This document shows positions 44,351-54,089 of a stretch of 64,000 nt of DNA, one piece after another (position 1 is the stretch's first letter; each line of letters starts with the position of its first letter). The translations under genes were made by a program, and so were the position numbers. The notes below the pieces were generated by a model. It was not told the DNA's origin. It ran no database searches and saw nothing but the letters and a program-made list of their open reading frames with translations. Source of the stretch: Gemmatimonadota bacterium (GTDB lineage: Bacteria > Gemmatimonadota > Gemmatimonadetes > Gemmatimonadales > GWC2-71-9); NCBI GenBank assembly GCA_016874005.1, contig VGVQ01000003.1, positions 99,019 through 163,018 on the forward strand, written 5' to 3'.

Positions 44351-45454
44351 ATGCACCTCTACGTCCACGTCCCCTTCTGCGCTCGGCGCTGCTCCTACTG
44401 CGACTTCGCCATCGCGGTGAGACGCCGTGACCCGTCGGCGGCGTTTCGCGACGCCGTCAGAGCCGAGCTCGGCCAGCTCTTCGCGGCGACCGTGCCGTTC
44501 GAGGGCCGGATCGAAACGGTCTACTACGGCGGCGGGACGCCCTCGCGCCTCGATCCCGGCGTGTTGGCCGAGATCCACCGCGACCTCGCCGATCGCTTCG
44601 ACCTGGCACCCGACGCCGAAGTGACGCTCGAAGCCAACCCCGAGGACGTCGACCACACCCGGGCCGCGGCCTGGCGTTCGGCGGGGATCAACCGGGTGTC
44701 GCTCGGAGTGCAGAGCTTTTCTCGGGAGGTTCTCCGCTGGATGCATCGGTCCGACGATCCCGAGCAGGTCGATCGGGCGGTCTCGTCCCTTCGAGGTGCC
44801 GGCATCGCCAACATCTCATTCGATCTCATCTACGGACTGCCGAGCCAGCTGGCCCGGCACTGGACCTCGGAACTCGACCGGGCCTTTGCGCTCGGGATTG
44901 ACCACCTGTCGCTCTACGCCCTCACGGTCGAGTCCGGGACTCCGCTCGGCCGATGGACCGAGCGGGGAACCGTGGTACCCGCCGCCGACACCGTGGCGGA
45001 ATCCGAGTACCTCGCCGCTTGCGCCGCGATTCGGCAACGGGGATGGCACCACTACGAGGTGTCGAACGCCGCCCGACCGGGGTTCGAGTCGCGCCACAAT
45101 TTGGGGTACTGGCGTCGCCGGCCCTACCTCGGGCTGGGCCCCTCGGCCCACAGCGCGGCCGGTGATCGCCGCTGGTGGAATATTCGGGAATGGGAGGCAT
45201 ATCGGCGGGCGGCCGGGCGGGGGGATCTCCTGGTGGCGGGCGAGGAGCGGTTGACCGCCACTCAGGTCAGGCTCGAGGAAGCCTACCTCGGTCTTCGGTG
45301 CGTTGATGGCGTCGCGGCATCATCCCTGCCTGAAGCAATTGTTTCGCAGTGGCTGGCTGCCGGTTGGGCCGGCCTTGTTGGCAGCCAAGTGGTGCTGACG
45401 GCCCGGGGGTGGCTTCGGCTCGACGGGTTGGTTCGCCAGGCAGGAGTGGCCTAA
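44351..45454 (+). CDS. hemW: HemW-type radical SAM haem chaperone
   Basis: 367 aa. The radical SAM CxxxCxxC motif is HVPFCARRCSYCDFAI at the N-terminus, followed by YYGGGTPSRL, LEANPEDVD, RVSLGVQSFSREVLRWMHR and ISFDLIYGLPSQ. HNLGYWRRRPYLGLGPSAHS matches HemW rather than true HemN, because HemN has an extra N-terminal Cys and C-terminal features. HemW binds haem and delivers it to respiratory enzymes. The gene ends inside the hrcA promoter region. Confidence 0.93.
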   Translation: MHLYVHVPFCARRCSYCDFAIAVRRRDPSAAFRDAVRAELGQLFAATVPFEGRIETVYYGGGTPSRLDPGVLAEIHRDLADRFDLAPDAEVTLEANPEDVDHTRAAAWRSAGINRVSLGVQSFSREVLRWMHRSDDPEQVDRAVSSLRGAGIANISFDLIYGLPSQLARHWTSELDRAFALGIDHLSLYALTVESGTPLGRWTERGTVVPAADTVAESEYLAACAAIRQRGWHHYEVSNAARPGFESRHNLGYWRRRPYLGLGPSAHSAAGDRRWWNIREWEAYRRAAGRGDLLVAGEERLTATQVRLEEAYLGLRCVDGVAASSLPEAIVSQWLAAGWAGLVGSQVVLTARGWLRLDGLVRQAGVA

Positions 45455-45457
45455 ATT
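45428..45457 (+). promoter_or_regulatory. hrcA promoter with leaderless spacing
   Basis: TTGGTT, an 18-nt spacer and TAAATT lie at the end of hemW. TAAATT ends 6 nt before the ATG at 45464. No CIRCE element (TTAGCACTC/GAGTGCTAA) is seen here. Confidence 0.55.
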
Positions 45458-45463
45458 ACTGTG

Positions 45464-46504
45464 ATGCAGAGAGTTGACGGATTGACCGAGCGCCAGGTTC
45501 GAGTCCTGGACGCGATCGTGAAACTCTATGTGGAAACGGCCGAACCGGCGGCAAGCCAGGCCGTGGCCCGGCGGTGCCGTCTCGGGATTTCCTCGGCCTC
45601 GGTCCGGAATACCATGAGCGAGCTCGAGGAGGCCGGATTTCTCCGCCACCCCCATACCTCGAGTGGCCGGGTTCCGACCGACCGGGCATATCGGGCCTAT
45701 GTCGACGGTCTTTTGGGCCGAACCCAGCCCTCGGATCGGGACCTGGTGAGGCTCGAGGCGGAGGTGGCGATGGTCGGGGCCGGCGGACCGATCGAGGAAA
45801 TCCTCCGCCGGGCGGCTCAGGTACTCGGGATCCTGGCCCAGGAACTTGGCGTGGCGGTTACTCCGGCGCTCGACCAAACGGTACTCGAGCGGTTGCAGCT
45901 CGTTCCGGTCAGCTCCGAGCGGCTACTGGTGGTGCTCAATCTCGACAGCCGGCTGGCGCGGACGCTGTACCTGGAAATCCCCAACGCGGTTGCCGCGGAG
46001 GTGGTCGAACAAGTCGGCCGGATTCTCAACGAACGGCTCGCCGGCCTCGCCCTCGCCGAAATCCGGGTCACCCTGGCGGATCGGCTTCGCGACGTCGCCC
46101 GGCCAGACGGCGGTCAGCAGCTGCTCAACATCTTCATCGAACGAGGCGAGGACGTATTCGAGGCTCGGCTCGAGGGAGGGATCATGTTAGGCAGCGCCAA
46201 GCCGTTGGCCGACCAGCCGGAGTTCGCCTCCAACGGCCGGATGCGCGATCTGCTCGAGCTGACCGAGCGACGCGACGTGCTGGAGGGCGCCTTCGCGGCC
46301 CACCGGCGTCGGGGCCTGACGATCAGCATCGGCTCGGAGAACCGGGATCCGTCGCTCAACGACTTCACCTTGGTGACCGCCTCGTACCGATGGGGCGATC
46401 TGAGTGGCGTGGTGGGGGTCCTGGGCCCAACCCGGATGCCCTATGAAAAAGTGATTGGCTTGGTCGAACACACCAGCCGCCTGGTGGAAGGACTGCTGAC
46501 GTGA
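45464..46504 (+). CDS. hrcA: Heat-inducible transcription repressor HrcA
   Basis: 346 aa from the ATG at 45464; the GTG one codon earlier is possible but lies within the predicted initiation spacing. N-terminal winged helix ([65 protein letters not shown]), then GAF-like and dimer regions, ending [31 protein letters not shown]. HrcA represses chaperone operons through CIRCE. Next is dnaJ with a GTGA overlap; grpE and dnaK are not here. Confidence 0.96.
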   Translation: MQRVDGLTERQVRVLDAIVKLYVETAEPAASQAVARRCRLGISSASVRNTMSELEEAGFLRHPHTSSGRVPTDRAYRAYVDGLLGRTQPSDRDLVRLEAEVAMVGAGGPIEEILRRAAQVLGILAQELGVAVTPALDQTVLERLQLVPVSSERLLVVLNLDSRLARTLYLEIPNAVAAEVVEQVGRILNERLAGLALAEIRVTLADRLRDVARPDGGQQLLNIFIERGEDVFEARLEGGIMLGSAKPLADQPEFASNGRMRDLLELTERRDVLEGAFAAHRRRGLTISIGSENRDPSLNDFTLVTASYRWGDLSGVVGVLGPTRMPYEKVIGLVEHTSRLVEGLLT

Positions 46505-47628
46505 GTGAGTACTACGAGTTGCTCGGGGTTGCCCGGGACGCCTCCGACGACGACATCAAGAAGGCCTATCGCCGGGCGGCGATGCAGTACCATCCCGACC
46601 GGAACTCCGACCCGGGGGCGGAGGGGAGATTCAAGGAGATCGCCGAAGCCTACGAGGTGCTCCGCGATCCCAACAAACGAGCCGCCTACGACCGCTACGG
46701 CAAGGCTGGCGTCAATGGGAGCGCCGGGAGCGGGGCCGGCGGATTCGGACATGTCGATCTGAGCGAGGCGCTCAACATCTTCATGCGGGATTTCGGCGGC
46801 TTCGAATCGATGTTCGGCGGCGGCCGCGATCCCACCGAGGCCCGCCGAGGCCAGGACATCCGGGTCACGGTCCGCCTGACGCTGGGCGACGTCGCGGTCG
46901 GGGCCAAGCGCACCGTCAAGCTCAAGACCCAGATCCAATGCAAGGCATGCACCGGGTCCGGCGGCGCTCGGGGTGCCCGCCCCGCTCGGTGCTCTTCCTG
47001 CGGGGGCAGCGGCGAGGTCCGTCGGGCCACCCGCAGCGTCTTCGGACAGTTCGTATCGGTCGCCCCCTGTACCGTGTGCCAGGGGGAGGGTGTCGTCATC
47101 ACCCAGCCCTGCGAGGTGTGTCGCGGCGAGGGCCGGGTCAAGGGTGAGCGGACCGTTCAGGTCGAGATTCCGCCGGGGGTGTCGAGCAACAACTACATCA
47201 CCATGCGGGGGCAGGGGGCCGTCGGGCGGCGGAACGCCCCCGCCGGCGACTTGCTGGTGATGATCGAGGTCAAGGACGACGAGCGGTTCGAGCGGCAAGG
47301 CGACGACCTCTACTACGACCTGGTGCTCTCGTTTTCACAGGCCGCGTTAGGCGCTCAGGTCGTGGTCCCCACGCCCACGGGTGAGGAGCCGGTCGCGGTT
47401 CCCGGGGGGGTCCAGCCCGGGACGGTGCTGCGGATCAAGGGGAAGGGGCTGCCGCGCCTCGGTCAAACCACCCCAGGCGACCTCAACGTCCGGGTCAGCC
47501 TGTGGACCCCGGACTCGCTCACCGACGAACAGCGCCGCCTCTTCGAGGCGCTCGCCAAGGTCGAAGGCAGCCCGCCCAAGGAATCCGGCAGCTTCTGGAG
47601 TCGGCTCAAAGAAGCGCTCGGCGCATGA
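46501..47628 (+). CDS. dnaJ: Chaperone DnaJ
   Basis: 375 aa, GTG start in the hrcA stop. J domain with HPD ([12 protein letters not shown]), a short Gly-rich region ([11 protein letters not shown]), four zinc-binding repeats ([32 protein letters not shown]) and C-terminal substrate domains ([30 protein letters not shown]). DnaJ delivers unfolded proteins to DnaK and stimulates its ATPase. It overlaps prmA by four bases (ATGA). Confidence 0.96.
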   Translation: MSEYYELLGVARDASDDDIKKAYRRAAMQYHPDRNSDPGAEGRFKEIAEAYEVLRDPNKRAAYDRYGKAGVNGSAGSGAGGFGHVDLSEALNIFMRDFGGFESMFGGGRDPTEARRGQDIRVTVRLTLGDVAVGAKRTVKLKTQIQCKACTGSGGARGARPARCSSCGGSGEVRRATRSVFGQFVSVAPCTVCQGEGVVITQPCEVCRGEGRVKGERTVQVEIPPGVSSNNYITMRGQGAVGRRNAPAGDLLVMIEVKDDERFERQGDDLYYDLVLSFSQAALGAQVVVPTPTGEEPVAVPGGVQPGTVLRIKGKGLPRLGQTTPGDLNVRVSLWTPDSLTDEQRRLFEALAKVEGSPPKESGSFWSRLKEALGA

Positions 47629-48458
47629 ACTGGTGGACCATCGAGGTGGCGCCGGCGGGCGCGGATCCCGCCGAGGTTGCCGCCCTCTTGGTCCGGCTCA
47701 CGGGGCAGACGGTGGAGGAACGGTCGGATGCGGTGGTCGGGTTCGCGGGCTCGGAGGACGCCGCGATCCGCGCCGCCGATGGGCTCCGGCGACACTTCGC
47801 CGGTGGGGTGAGTGCCGAGGTCCGGCCGATCGCGGATCTGGATTGGACCGTCCGCTGGCAAGAAGGCCTCGAGGTCCGGCAAGTCGGCCGGCTGCGACTA
47901 GGCCCATCCTGGCTGCTCGAGCCTGGCCCGACCGATCTCGTCGTCGATCCGGAAATGGCATTCGGCAGCGGCGAACACGGTTCGACTCGCGGGGCCCTCA
48001 CCCTCCTCGATCGCCACCTGAAGCCGGGGGGAACCGTCCTCGACTTGGGCAGCGGGAGCGGGATCCTCGCGATCGCGGCCGTCAAGCTCGGGGCCGAACG
48101 GGCGTTAGGTATCGAGATCGACGACGAAGCGATACCCGTGGCCGAGGGGAACGCCCGAAGGAATCAGGTGGCGGAGCGAACTCATTTCGTGGTCGGCGAC
48201 GCCGCGATTCTCGCCCCCTTGGCGGGGCCCGCCGCGCTGGTGGTCTCCAACATCCTCCGCACCGTCAACGAAACCCTGCTCGAGCCGATCGCCCGCTCCT
48301 TGGCCCCTGGTGGGGTGGCGATCTACGCCGGAATGGAAGAGTCCGAGGCCGCGATGTTCCGGCCGCTGCTCAGCGCCGCCGGCTGGCGCCCGTTCGACGA
48401 GATCGTCGACGCCGGCTGGTGGGCCGTCGCCGCGCGGCGCGACGGAGCGGACCGGTGA
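47625..48458 (+). CDS. prmA: Ribosomal protein L11 methyltransferase
   Basis: 277 aa from the ATG at 47625; the track start at 47502 lies in dnaJ. N-terminal substrate-binding part ([20 protein letters not shown]), then [20 protein letters not shown]-type motif ([20 protein letters not shown]), the SAM site [20 protein letters not shown] and the [14 protein letters not shown] motif, normally NIL/NPPY-like in PrmA. It trimethylates L11. The dnaJ-prmA-rsmE order is a known conserved cluster. Confidence 0.93.
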   Translation: MNWWTIEVAPAGADPAEVAALLVRLTGQTVEERSDAVVGFAGSEDAAIRAADGLRRHFAGGVSAEVRPIADLDWTVRWQEGLEVRQVGRLRLGPSWLLEPGPTDLVVDPEMAFGSGEHGSTRGALTLLDRHLKPGGTVLDLGSGSGILAIAAVKLGAERALGIEIDDEAIPVAEGNARRNQVAERTHFVVGDAAILAPLAGPAALVVSNILRTVNETLLEPIARSLAPGGVAIYAGMEESEAAMFRPLLSAAGWRPFDEIVDAGWWAVAARRDGADR

Positions 48459-49147
48459 TTCGGGCCCTGGTGGAGCAACCGCTCGCCGCGGGCCCCCAGC
48501 GAATCCAATTGACGGCCGACGAACGGCACCACCTCCGAGTCCGTCGGGTCGAACCGGGCACCGCGGTCGAGCTGCTCGATGGGATGGGAGGCGTGGGGCG
48601 GGGGGTACTGGCTGCGGACGGCGTCGTCGAGGTCGGGCAGGTGGTGTCCCACCAACCACTGGATCCCGTGGTCCTCATGGTCGGCGCCGGGGACAAGGAT
48701 CGCTTCGCCTGGCTGGTCGAGAAAGCGGTCGAGCTTGGCGTCACCGAGATCGTGCCGCTGGACACCGAGCGGAGTCTCCAAGTGGCTGGTCGGCTCCGAG
48801 GGAATCACCTCGAGAAGCTGCTGCGGCGCGCCGACGAAGCCCTGAAGCAGTGCGGGGGGGCCTGGCGCACCGTCATCCGGCCTCCCGTTCCGATTCGAGA
48901 TGCGCTGTCTTCGTGTGCCGCCCGGGAGCGTTGGCTCGCCGACCCGGCGGGACGGCGCCCTCCGTCCGATCCCCGCCCGCCGTCGGTGGCCATCGTGGTT
49001 GGACCGGAAGGCGGCCTGACCGATGCCGAACGACGCGCGGCCGAGGCGGCCGAGTTTGTTTCGACCGCCTTGGGAACCCGAACCATGCGATTCGAGACCG
49101 CGGCGCTGGCCGCGGCCGTCATCGCCAGAACCCGAGGTCTTCCATGA
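48455..49147 (+). CDS. rsmE: 16S rRNA m3U1498 methyltransferase
   Basis: 230 aa from the GTG at 48455 (GTGA overlap); the track ORF from 47381 is a dnaJ/prmA shadow until then. N-terminal PUA-like part (LTADERHHLRVRRVEPGTAV) and SPOUT methyltransferase core with VEKAVELGVTEIVPLDTERS, RADEALKQCGGAWRTVI, VVGPEGGLTDAERRAAE and the knot end ALGTRTMRFETAALAAAVIA. It methylates U1498 in the decoding region of 16S rRNA. Confidence 0.95.
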   Translation: MIRALVEQPLAAGPQRIQLTADERHHLRVRRVEPGTAVELLDGMGGVGRGVLAADGVVEVGQVVSHQPLDPVVLMVGAGDKDRFAWLVEKAVELGVTEIVPLDTERSLQVAGRLRGNHLEKLLRRADEALKQCGGAWRTVIRPPVPIRDALSSCAARERWLADPAGRRPPSDPRPPSVAIVVGPEGGLTDAERRAAEAAEFVSTALGTRTMRFETAALAAAVIARTRGLP

Positions 49148-49491
49148 CCGACTGCATCTTCTGCAAGATCGCCGACGGGCGGATTCCGGCCAACATCGTC
49201 GGACGCAACGACGCGGCCGTTGCGTTCCGCGACCTCAATCCGCAAGCGCCCACTCACGTCTTGGTCATTCCCACGATGCACCTGAGCGGGATGGCCGAGA
49301 TGACGACCGACGAGTCCGAGCGAGCGGTCGCGAGGACCCTCCGGCTCGCCCGCGACATCGCCGCGGAACTCGGTCTTGCCGAGAACGGCTACCGGCTGGT
49401 GATCAACACGGGACGCGATGGCGGGCAGTCGGTCTTCCACCTCCATGTCCATTTGCTCGCGGGTCGCCGCCTGGCCTGGCCTCCAGGCTGA
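49144..49491 (+). CDS. HIT family (histidine triad) nucleotide-binding protein
   Basis: 115 aa from the ATG at 49144 (ATGA overlap with rsmE). MTDCIFCKIADGRIPANIV at the N-terminus, HVLVIPTMHLSGMAEM in the middle, and the histidine triad QSVFHLHVHLLAGR at the end. These Hint-type proteins hydrolyse purine nucleoside phosphoramidates. The position after dnaJ-prmA-rsmE is common in bacteria. Confidence 0.94.
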   Translation: MTDCIFCKIADGRIPANIVGRNDAAVAFRDLNPQAPTHVLVIPTMHLSGMAEMTTDESERAVARTLRLARDIAAELGLAENGYRLVINTGRDGGQSVFHLHVHLLAGRRLAWPPG

Positions 49492-49577
49492 AGGTGCAGT
49501 CGCGGTACCGAGGCCCACCGGGAGCGACCGCGGGCGCGCCGGGGCGAGGGGGGCATCGCTGCCGACCGCATCGGCAA

Positions 49578-49606
49578 TTGACCGAGTCGCGCCGGGCCGG
49601 TAACTT
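49578..49606 (+). promoter_or_regulatory. Promoter of the rpsU-mutS2-dnaG operon
   Basis: TTGACC, a 17-nt spacer and TAACTT predict a start near 49613 and a leader of about 50 nt with GGAGAGG before rpsU. The same -10 (TAACTT) occurs before rex. Confidence 0.7.
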
Positions 49607-49661
49607 GTGATGGCTATGTCGTTTTCGCCCTACCCGGGCTGGAGAGGGGTGACCAACACGC

Positions 49662-49859
49662 ATGTCGGAAGTCATCATCCACGATGACGAGAGTTTCGAG
49701 CGGGCCCTGAAGCGGTTCAAGAAGAAGTGCGAGAAGTCGGGCATCCTCTCGGACCTGCGGAAACACCGGCATTACGAAAAGCCGAGCGAGAAGCGAAAGC
49801 GGAAGATGAACGCCGCGATTCGGAAGACCCGCCGGAACGCCAGACTCTCACGTGATTGA
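49662..49859 (+). CDS. rpsU: Small ribosomal subunit protein bS21
   Basis: 65 aa, very basic: [52 protein letters not shown]21 binds the platform of the 30S subunit near the anti-Shine-Dalgarno. It leads an operon in which mutS2 follows with an 8-base overlap, then dnaG. Confidence 0.96.
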   Translation: MSEVIIHDDESFERALKRFKKKCEKSGILSDLRKHRHYEKPSEKRKRKMNAAIRKTRRNARLSRD

Positions 49860-52305
49860 GTCGGTTTCCGGGCGGGCGGCGGACGGGGTGCGGGCGCGAC
49901 AGGGCGCCGGCACCCCGTCCCCATTTCGGGAACCGGCCGAACTTCAGGCACTGGGACCGCTGCAGTTCGTCGAGGCGCTCGCGGTAGTGGCCGATTGGGC
50001 CCGGGGGCCGTTGGGTAAAGAGCGAGTGCTGGCCCGACGGCCCCTGACCGACGCCGAAGCCATCCGCCATGAACTCGCCCCCGTTGGCCAGCTCCTCGCC
50101 CTGGTGGGGCGCGGCGAATCGGTCGACGTGGCGCCGGTCCCACCGCTCGATTCCATCCTCGGCCGGCTTCGGGTCGAGGGGAGCGTGCTGTCGGGGGCCG
50201 AGTTGGTCGCCGTTCGCCAGACCCTTCTCGCCGGCCGAATCGTCGCCGGGGAGTTGAAGCGTCTGGTGCCCGAGGCACCCGCCATCGAGCCGCTCCTCCG
50301 GACCCCGCTCGACCGAACCATCGAACAGCGGCTCCAGCTGGCACTCGACGACGACGGCGAATTGCTCGACACCGCGAGTCCTCGGCTCGCCCACGCCCGC
50401 CGGGCCATTCACGAGGCTCGCGATCGCCTGCTCAAGAAGCTCGACACCGTGTTGCGGGGACTCGATGCCCATACCGTACCGGCGGGCGCCCAAGTCACCG
50501 TGCGCGGCGATCGGTATGTGATCCCGGTGCGACGCGACTCCCGGAAACGGCCGGACGGGATCATCCACGACGAATCGGGGAGTCAAGGTACCTTGTTCGT
50601 GGAGCCGCTGGCCGCGCTCGAAAGCGGCAACGCGCTCCGGAGCGCGGTGGCCGACGCCGAGCGGGAGGCGCTCAAGGTTCTCCGGGACCTGACCGAGTTG
50701 CTCCGGCCCGCGGCGGTCCAAATCGCGGAGTTGCACGAGATGGCGGTGGTGGCCGACGATCTCGTGGCGCGGGTTCGCTATGCCCACGCGGTTGGTGGGG
50801 CGGTGCCAGTCGTTGGCGGGGACCGCTTGACGCTGCTCGGCGCTCGTCACCCGCTGCTGTTGGCTCGCGGGCTTACCGTGGTGCCCTTCGACCTCCGGTT
50901 CCTGCCGGAGGAGAGGACCCTGCTCATCAGTGGGCCCAACGCCGGCGGGAAGACGGTGCTCCTCAAAACCGTCGGACTCGCCATCCTGTTGACCCAGGCG
51001 GGCGTGGTGCCGCCCCTTGGCGCGGGTTCGGCGTTCCCGGTCGTGACCAACGCCTTTGCCGACATTGGCGATCATCAGTCGATCGCGGCCGACCTGTCGA
51101 CGTTCAGCGCTCATCTGGTGCTGCTCCGCGAGGTGCTGGCGGCCGCGGGGGGCACGACCCTGGTCCTCATCGACGAAATCGGGAGTGGCACCGATCCGGC
51201 CGAGGGTGGAGCGCTGGCCGGCGCGGCCTTGCGTCACCTGACCGACCGTGGGGCGCTCGCCGTGGCCACCACCCACATCGGGGTGCTCAAGACGTTGGCG
51301 AGCGAGGTGCCCGGGGTGGTCAACGGGTCGCTCGAGTTCGATGCCGAACGGCTCCAGCCCACCTTTCGGTTCCGCCAAGGGGTCCCAGGCCGCTCCTACG
51401 GATTGGCGATCGCCAGGCGCCTCGGTGTCGACTCCACCGTGGTTCGGCAGGCGGAGGGCGCGGTGCCCGACCGAGAACGGGCCCTCGATGAGCTGTTGGC
51501 CCACGTCGAGGAGCGCTCCCGGGCCGTCGAGGCCGAGGCCATCGCGCTGGGTACCCGAGCGGCCGATCTCGAAAACCGCGAAGCCAGGGCTTCGGTTACG
51601 GAAGAGAGCCAGCACGCCCGCCATCAGGAACTCACCCGCCGGGAGCGCGAGCTGGAGCGGGCCGGACGGAAAGAAGCCCGGCGCTACCTGCTCGATGCTC
51701 GCGAACGGGTCGAAGCGGTGCTGAGCCGGGCCAAGGACGTCGCCGACCACGCCGCGGCGCGCGAGGTCCGGCGGGAATTGGAGGAGGCGGCCCAGGCCGA
51801 GTCCGCGGCCCTCGAACGGCTCGAGACCGGTGAGCGGGTGGCCGGCGGCGGTGGCGGCGCGCTCGACCCGGGTCAGCGGGTTCGGCTGAGCACCGGCGGG
51901 GTCGGCACCGTCCACGAGATCCGAAGCGACGGTCGGCTGGTCGTTGCGTTAGGCGCCGTCAAGCTGGTGGTCGAGTCGAGCGCGGTGGTGCCGGTCGCGG
52001 GCCCGGCGCCCAAGCCGAAAGCGCCGGTAGCGGTGGATATCGGGGACCGTTCCGCGCCGACCGAGATCGACCTCCGCGGGATGCGGGCCGACGAGGCCGC
52101 TCAGGTCACCCTGGCCGCGCTCGATGCCGCGATCCTGGCGGAGCACCCCTGGATCCGGCTCATCCACGGGATGGGGACCGGGGCGGTGCGCGAGTCGGTG
52201 CGATCGGTCCTCAAGCGAGATCGGCGGGTTGCCAAGTTCGACTTCGCCCCGCGAAATCAGGGCGGGACCGGGGTGACCGTGGTTGAGTTCGAGGACGCCT
52301 CGTGA
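49852..52305 (+). CDS. mutS2: MutS2 ATPase/endonuclease
   Basis: 817 aa, GTG start overlapping rpsU. It lacks the mismatch-binding MutS domain I. MutS core helices ([40 protein letters not shown]), ATPase Walker A ([18 protein letters not shown]) and Walker B ([17 protein letters not shown]). A long coiled coil (residues 520-650) leads to a C-terminal Smr nuclease domain ([33 protein letters not shown]). MutS2 limits homologous recombination or splits collided ribosomes, depending on species. It overlaps dnaG (GTGA). Confidence 0.95.
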   Translation: MIESVSGRAADGVRARQGAGTPSPFREPAELQALGPLQFVEALAVVADWARGPLGKERVLARRPLTDAEAIRHELAPVGQLLALVGRGESVDVAPVPPLDSILGRLRVEGSVLSGAELVAVRQTLLAGRIVAGELKRLVPEAPAIEPLLRTPLDRTIEQRLQLALDDDGELLDTASPRLAHARRAIHEARDRLLKKLDTVLRGLDAHTVPAGAQVTVRGDRYVIPVRRDSRKRPDGIIHDESGSQGTLFVEPLAALESGNALRSAVADAEREALKVLRDLTELLRPAAVQIAELHEMAVVADDLVARVRYAHAVGGAVPVVGGDRLTLLGARHPLLLARGLTVVPFDLRFLPEERTLLISGPNAGGKTVLLKTVGLAILLTQAGVVPPLGAGSAFPVVTNAFADIGDHQSIAADLSTFSAHLVLLREVLAAAGGTTLVLIDEIGSGTDPAEGGALAGAALRHLTDRGALAVATTHIGVLKTLASEVPGVVNGSLEFDAERLQPTFRFRQGVPGRSYGLAIARRLGVDSTVVRQAEGAVPDRERALDELLAHVEERSRAVEAEAIALGTRAADLENREARASVTEESQHARHQELTRRERELERAGRKEARRYLLDARERVEAVLSRAKDVADHAAAREVRRELEEAAQAESAALERLETGERVAGGGGGALDPGQRVRLSTGGVGTVHEIRSDGRLVVALGAVKLVVESSAVVPVAGPAPKPKAPVAVDIGDRSAPTEIDLRGMRADEAAQVTLAALDAAILAEHPWIRLIHGMGTGAVRESVRSVLKRDRRVAKFDFAPRNQGGTGVTVVEFEDAS

Positions 52306-54089
52306 TTCCCGACGACGTGATCGAGCAGGTCCGCGACGCGGCCGACTTGGTCGAGCTGATCGGCGAGTCGGTCCAGCTCAAACGAACCGGCGCGGACTGG
52401 CGCGGTCCCTGCCCGTTTCACGGCGGGACGCACCGAAACTTCGCGGTGGTCCCGAAAAAGGGGCTCTATTACTGCTATGTCTGTCACGCGGCCGGCGATG
52501 CCTTCACCTATTTGATGAAGCGGTACGGAATGGATTATCCCACCGCCGTCCGCGAAGTAGCTCGCCGGGTGGGCATTACCATCCCGGACCGAGCGGCCGC
52601 CCGCGAGAGCCCCGACCCGCGGGAGCACCTGTTCTCGGCCATGGCGGTGGCGCAGGAGTGGTTCGCGACCCGTCTCCGCGAGGCGCCCGACGCGAACCAA
52701 GCCAGAGCTTATCTCGAGTCGCGTGAGTTGCCGCTCCCGGTTGCGGCCGAACTGGGCTTGGGGTTCGCGCCGATCGACAAGAGTTTCCCGGTCGCCATGG
52801 CCGCGTTGGGCCTCGAAGAGAGCGTTCTCATTGATGTCGGACTGCTGGTCGTCCGCGAGGACGGTACCGTGGCACCCCGATTCCGGGGAAGATTACTGTT
52901 CCCGATTCGCGATCTTCGAGGCCGGGTCGTAGCCTTCGGGGGCCGCAGCCTCGGGCGCGCCGAGCCGAAATACCTCAACTCGCCGGAGTCGCCGATTTTC
53001 CACAAAGGGAGCACGCTCTACAACCTCCACCAGGCCAAGAACGCCATTCGCAAGGAAGGGTACGCGGTCGTGGTCGAGGGGTACTTCGATGTTCTCCGAC
53101 CGGTATTGGCCGGGATCGAGAACGTGGTCGCCCCTCTGGGTACCGCGCTGACACCGGAACAGGCAGCGCTGCTCAAACGATTCGGGCCTGCCGTCGTGTT
53201 GCTCTACGACTCCGACAGCGCGGGTCTCAAGGCCACCTTTCGGGCAGGCGACGAGTGTCTCCGGCACGGTCTCCGGGTCAAGGTGGCGACGCTGCCGTCC
53301 GGCGATGACCCCGACTCGCTAGTGCGCTCGGGCGGGGCCGACGCCCTTCGGCGAATCCTCGATGACGCGGTCGATCTCATCGAACGGAAGATTCAGCTGC
53401 TCGACCGCAAGGGGTGGTTTCAGGGGGTCGAACGTCGCCGCGACGCCCTCGATCGGCTCCTGCCGACGATTCGAGCCGCCGCGGATCCGATCGCGAAGGA
53501 CCTGTACCTCTCGGTGGTCGCGGAGCGGGTCGGGGTCTCCAAGGCCGTTCTGGAGGCCGACCTCGCTGCCCCGGCGAAGACCGGACCGAGCCCAGGGGCG
53601 CCGTCGCCCCGCGACCCGGGACCGGCCGAACGACGCCCGCTTCGGGGCGACCGCCGGCGCCCGGGGGCGAAGACCGAGGCGCGGTTGCTCCGGTTGGTGT
53701 TGCACCGACCCGAATGGCTGTCGCGAGCCCGGCAAGAGGTGTCGCCTTCGCTCTTCGAAGTGCCGGTGTATCGCGAGATCTACGCCGCGCTGGCGGGGTT
53801 GCCCGTTGGCGCCCCGATCGGCGACGCCTGCGCCCAACTGCAGCCGGGCTCGCTCGACGCGTGGCAGAGACTCGCGGCCGCGACCGGTGGCCTCGCCGAT
53901 CTCGAAGAAGACGCCGAATACGCCACGGCCGTCGAACATCTCGAACTGCGCCAGCGACTGCGCGCCGCGCCAGATGGTGCCGACGTGGCTGCTCGTCGCG
54001 AGTGGCTGGCTACATTGTCCCCAGAGGCGGGCCGGCGGATGACCTGGCAACGCCAAGCACGCAAACCACCCAAGGGTACCTCGGAATGA
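52302..54089 (+). CDS. dnaG: DNA primase
   Basis: 595 aa, GTG start. The N-terminal zinc domain has C-x2-H and C-x2-C (GPCPFHGGTHRNF; GLYYCYVCHAAGDAF). The Toprim core includes VVVEGYFDVLRPVLAGIENV, PLGTALTPEQAALLKRF and VLLYDSDSAGLKATFRAGD with the metal Asp residues. The C-terminal helicase-binding domain is helical and ends in HLELRQRLRAAP. It makes RNA primers. rpoD, the usual third gene of the rpsU-dnaG-rpoD operon, does not follow. Confidence 0.95.
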   Translation: MIPDDVIEQVRDAADLVELIGESVQLKRTGADWRGPCPFHGGTHRNFAVVPKKGLYYCYVCHAAGDAFTYLMKRYGMDYPTAVREVARRVGITIPDRAAARESPDPREHLFSAMAVAQEWFATRLREAPDANQARAYLESRELPLPVAAELGLGFAPIDKSFPVAMAALGLEESVLIDVGLLVVREDGTVAPRFRGRLLFPIRDLRGRVVAFGGRSLGRAEPKYLNSPESPIFHKGSTLYNLHQAKNAIRKEGYAVVVEGYFDVLRPVLAGIENVVAPLGTALTPEQAALLKRFGPAVVLLYDSDSAGLKATFRAGDECLRHGLRVKVATLPSGDDPDSLVRSGGADALRRILDDAVDLIERKIQLLDRKGWFQGVERRRDALDRLLPTIRAAADPIAKDLYLSVVAERVGVSKAVLEADLAAPAKTGPSPGAPSPRDPGPAERRPLRGDRRRPGAKTEARLLRLVLHRPEWLSRARQEVSPSLFEVPVYREIYAALAGLPVGAPIGDACAQLQPGSLDAWQRLAAATGGLADLEEDAEYATAVEHLELRQRLRAAPDGADVAARREWLATLSPEAGRRMTWQRQARKPPKGTSE

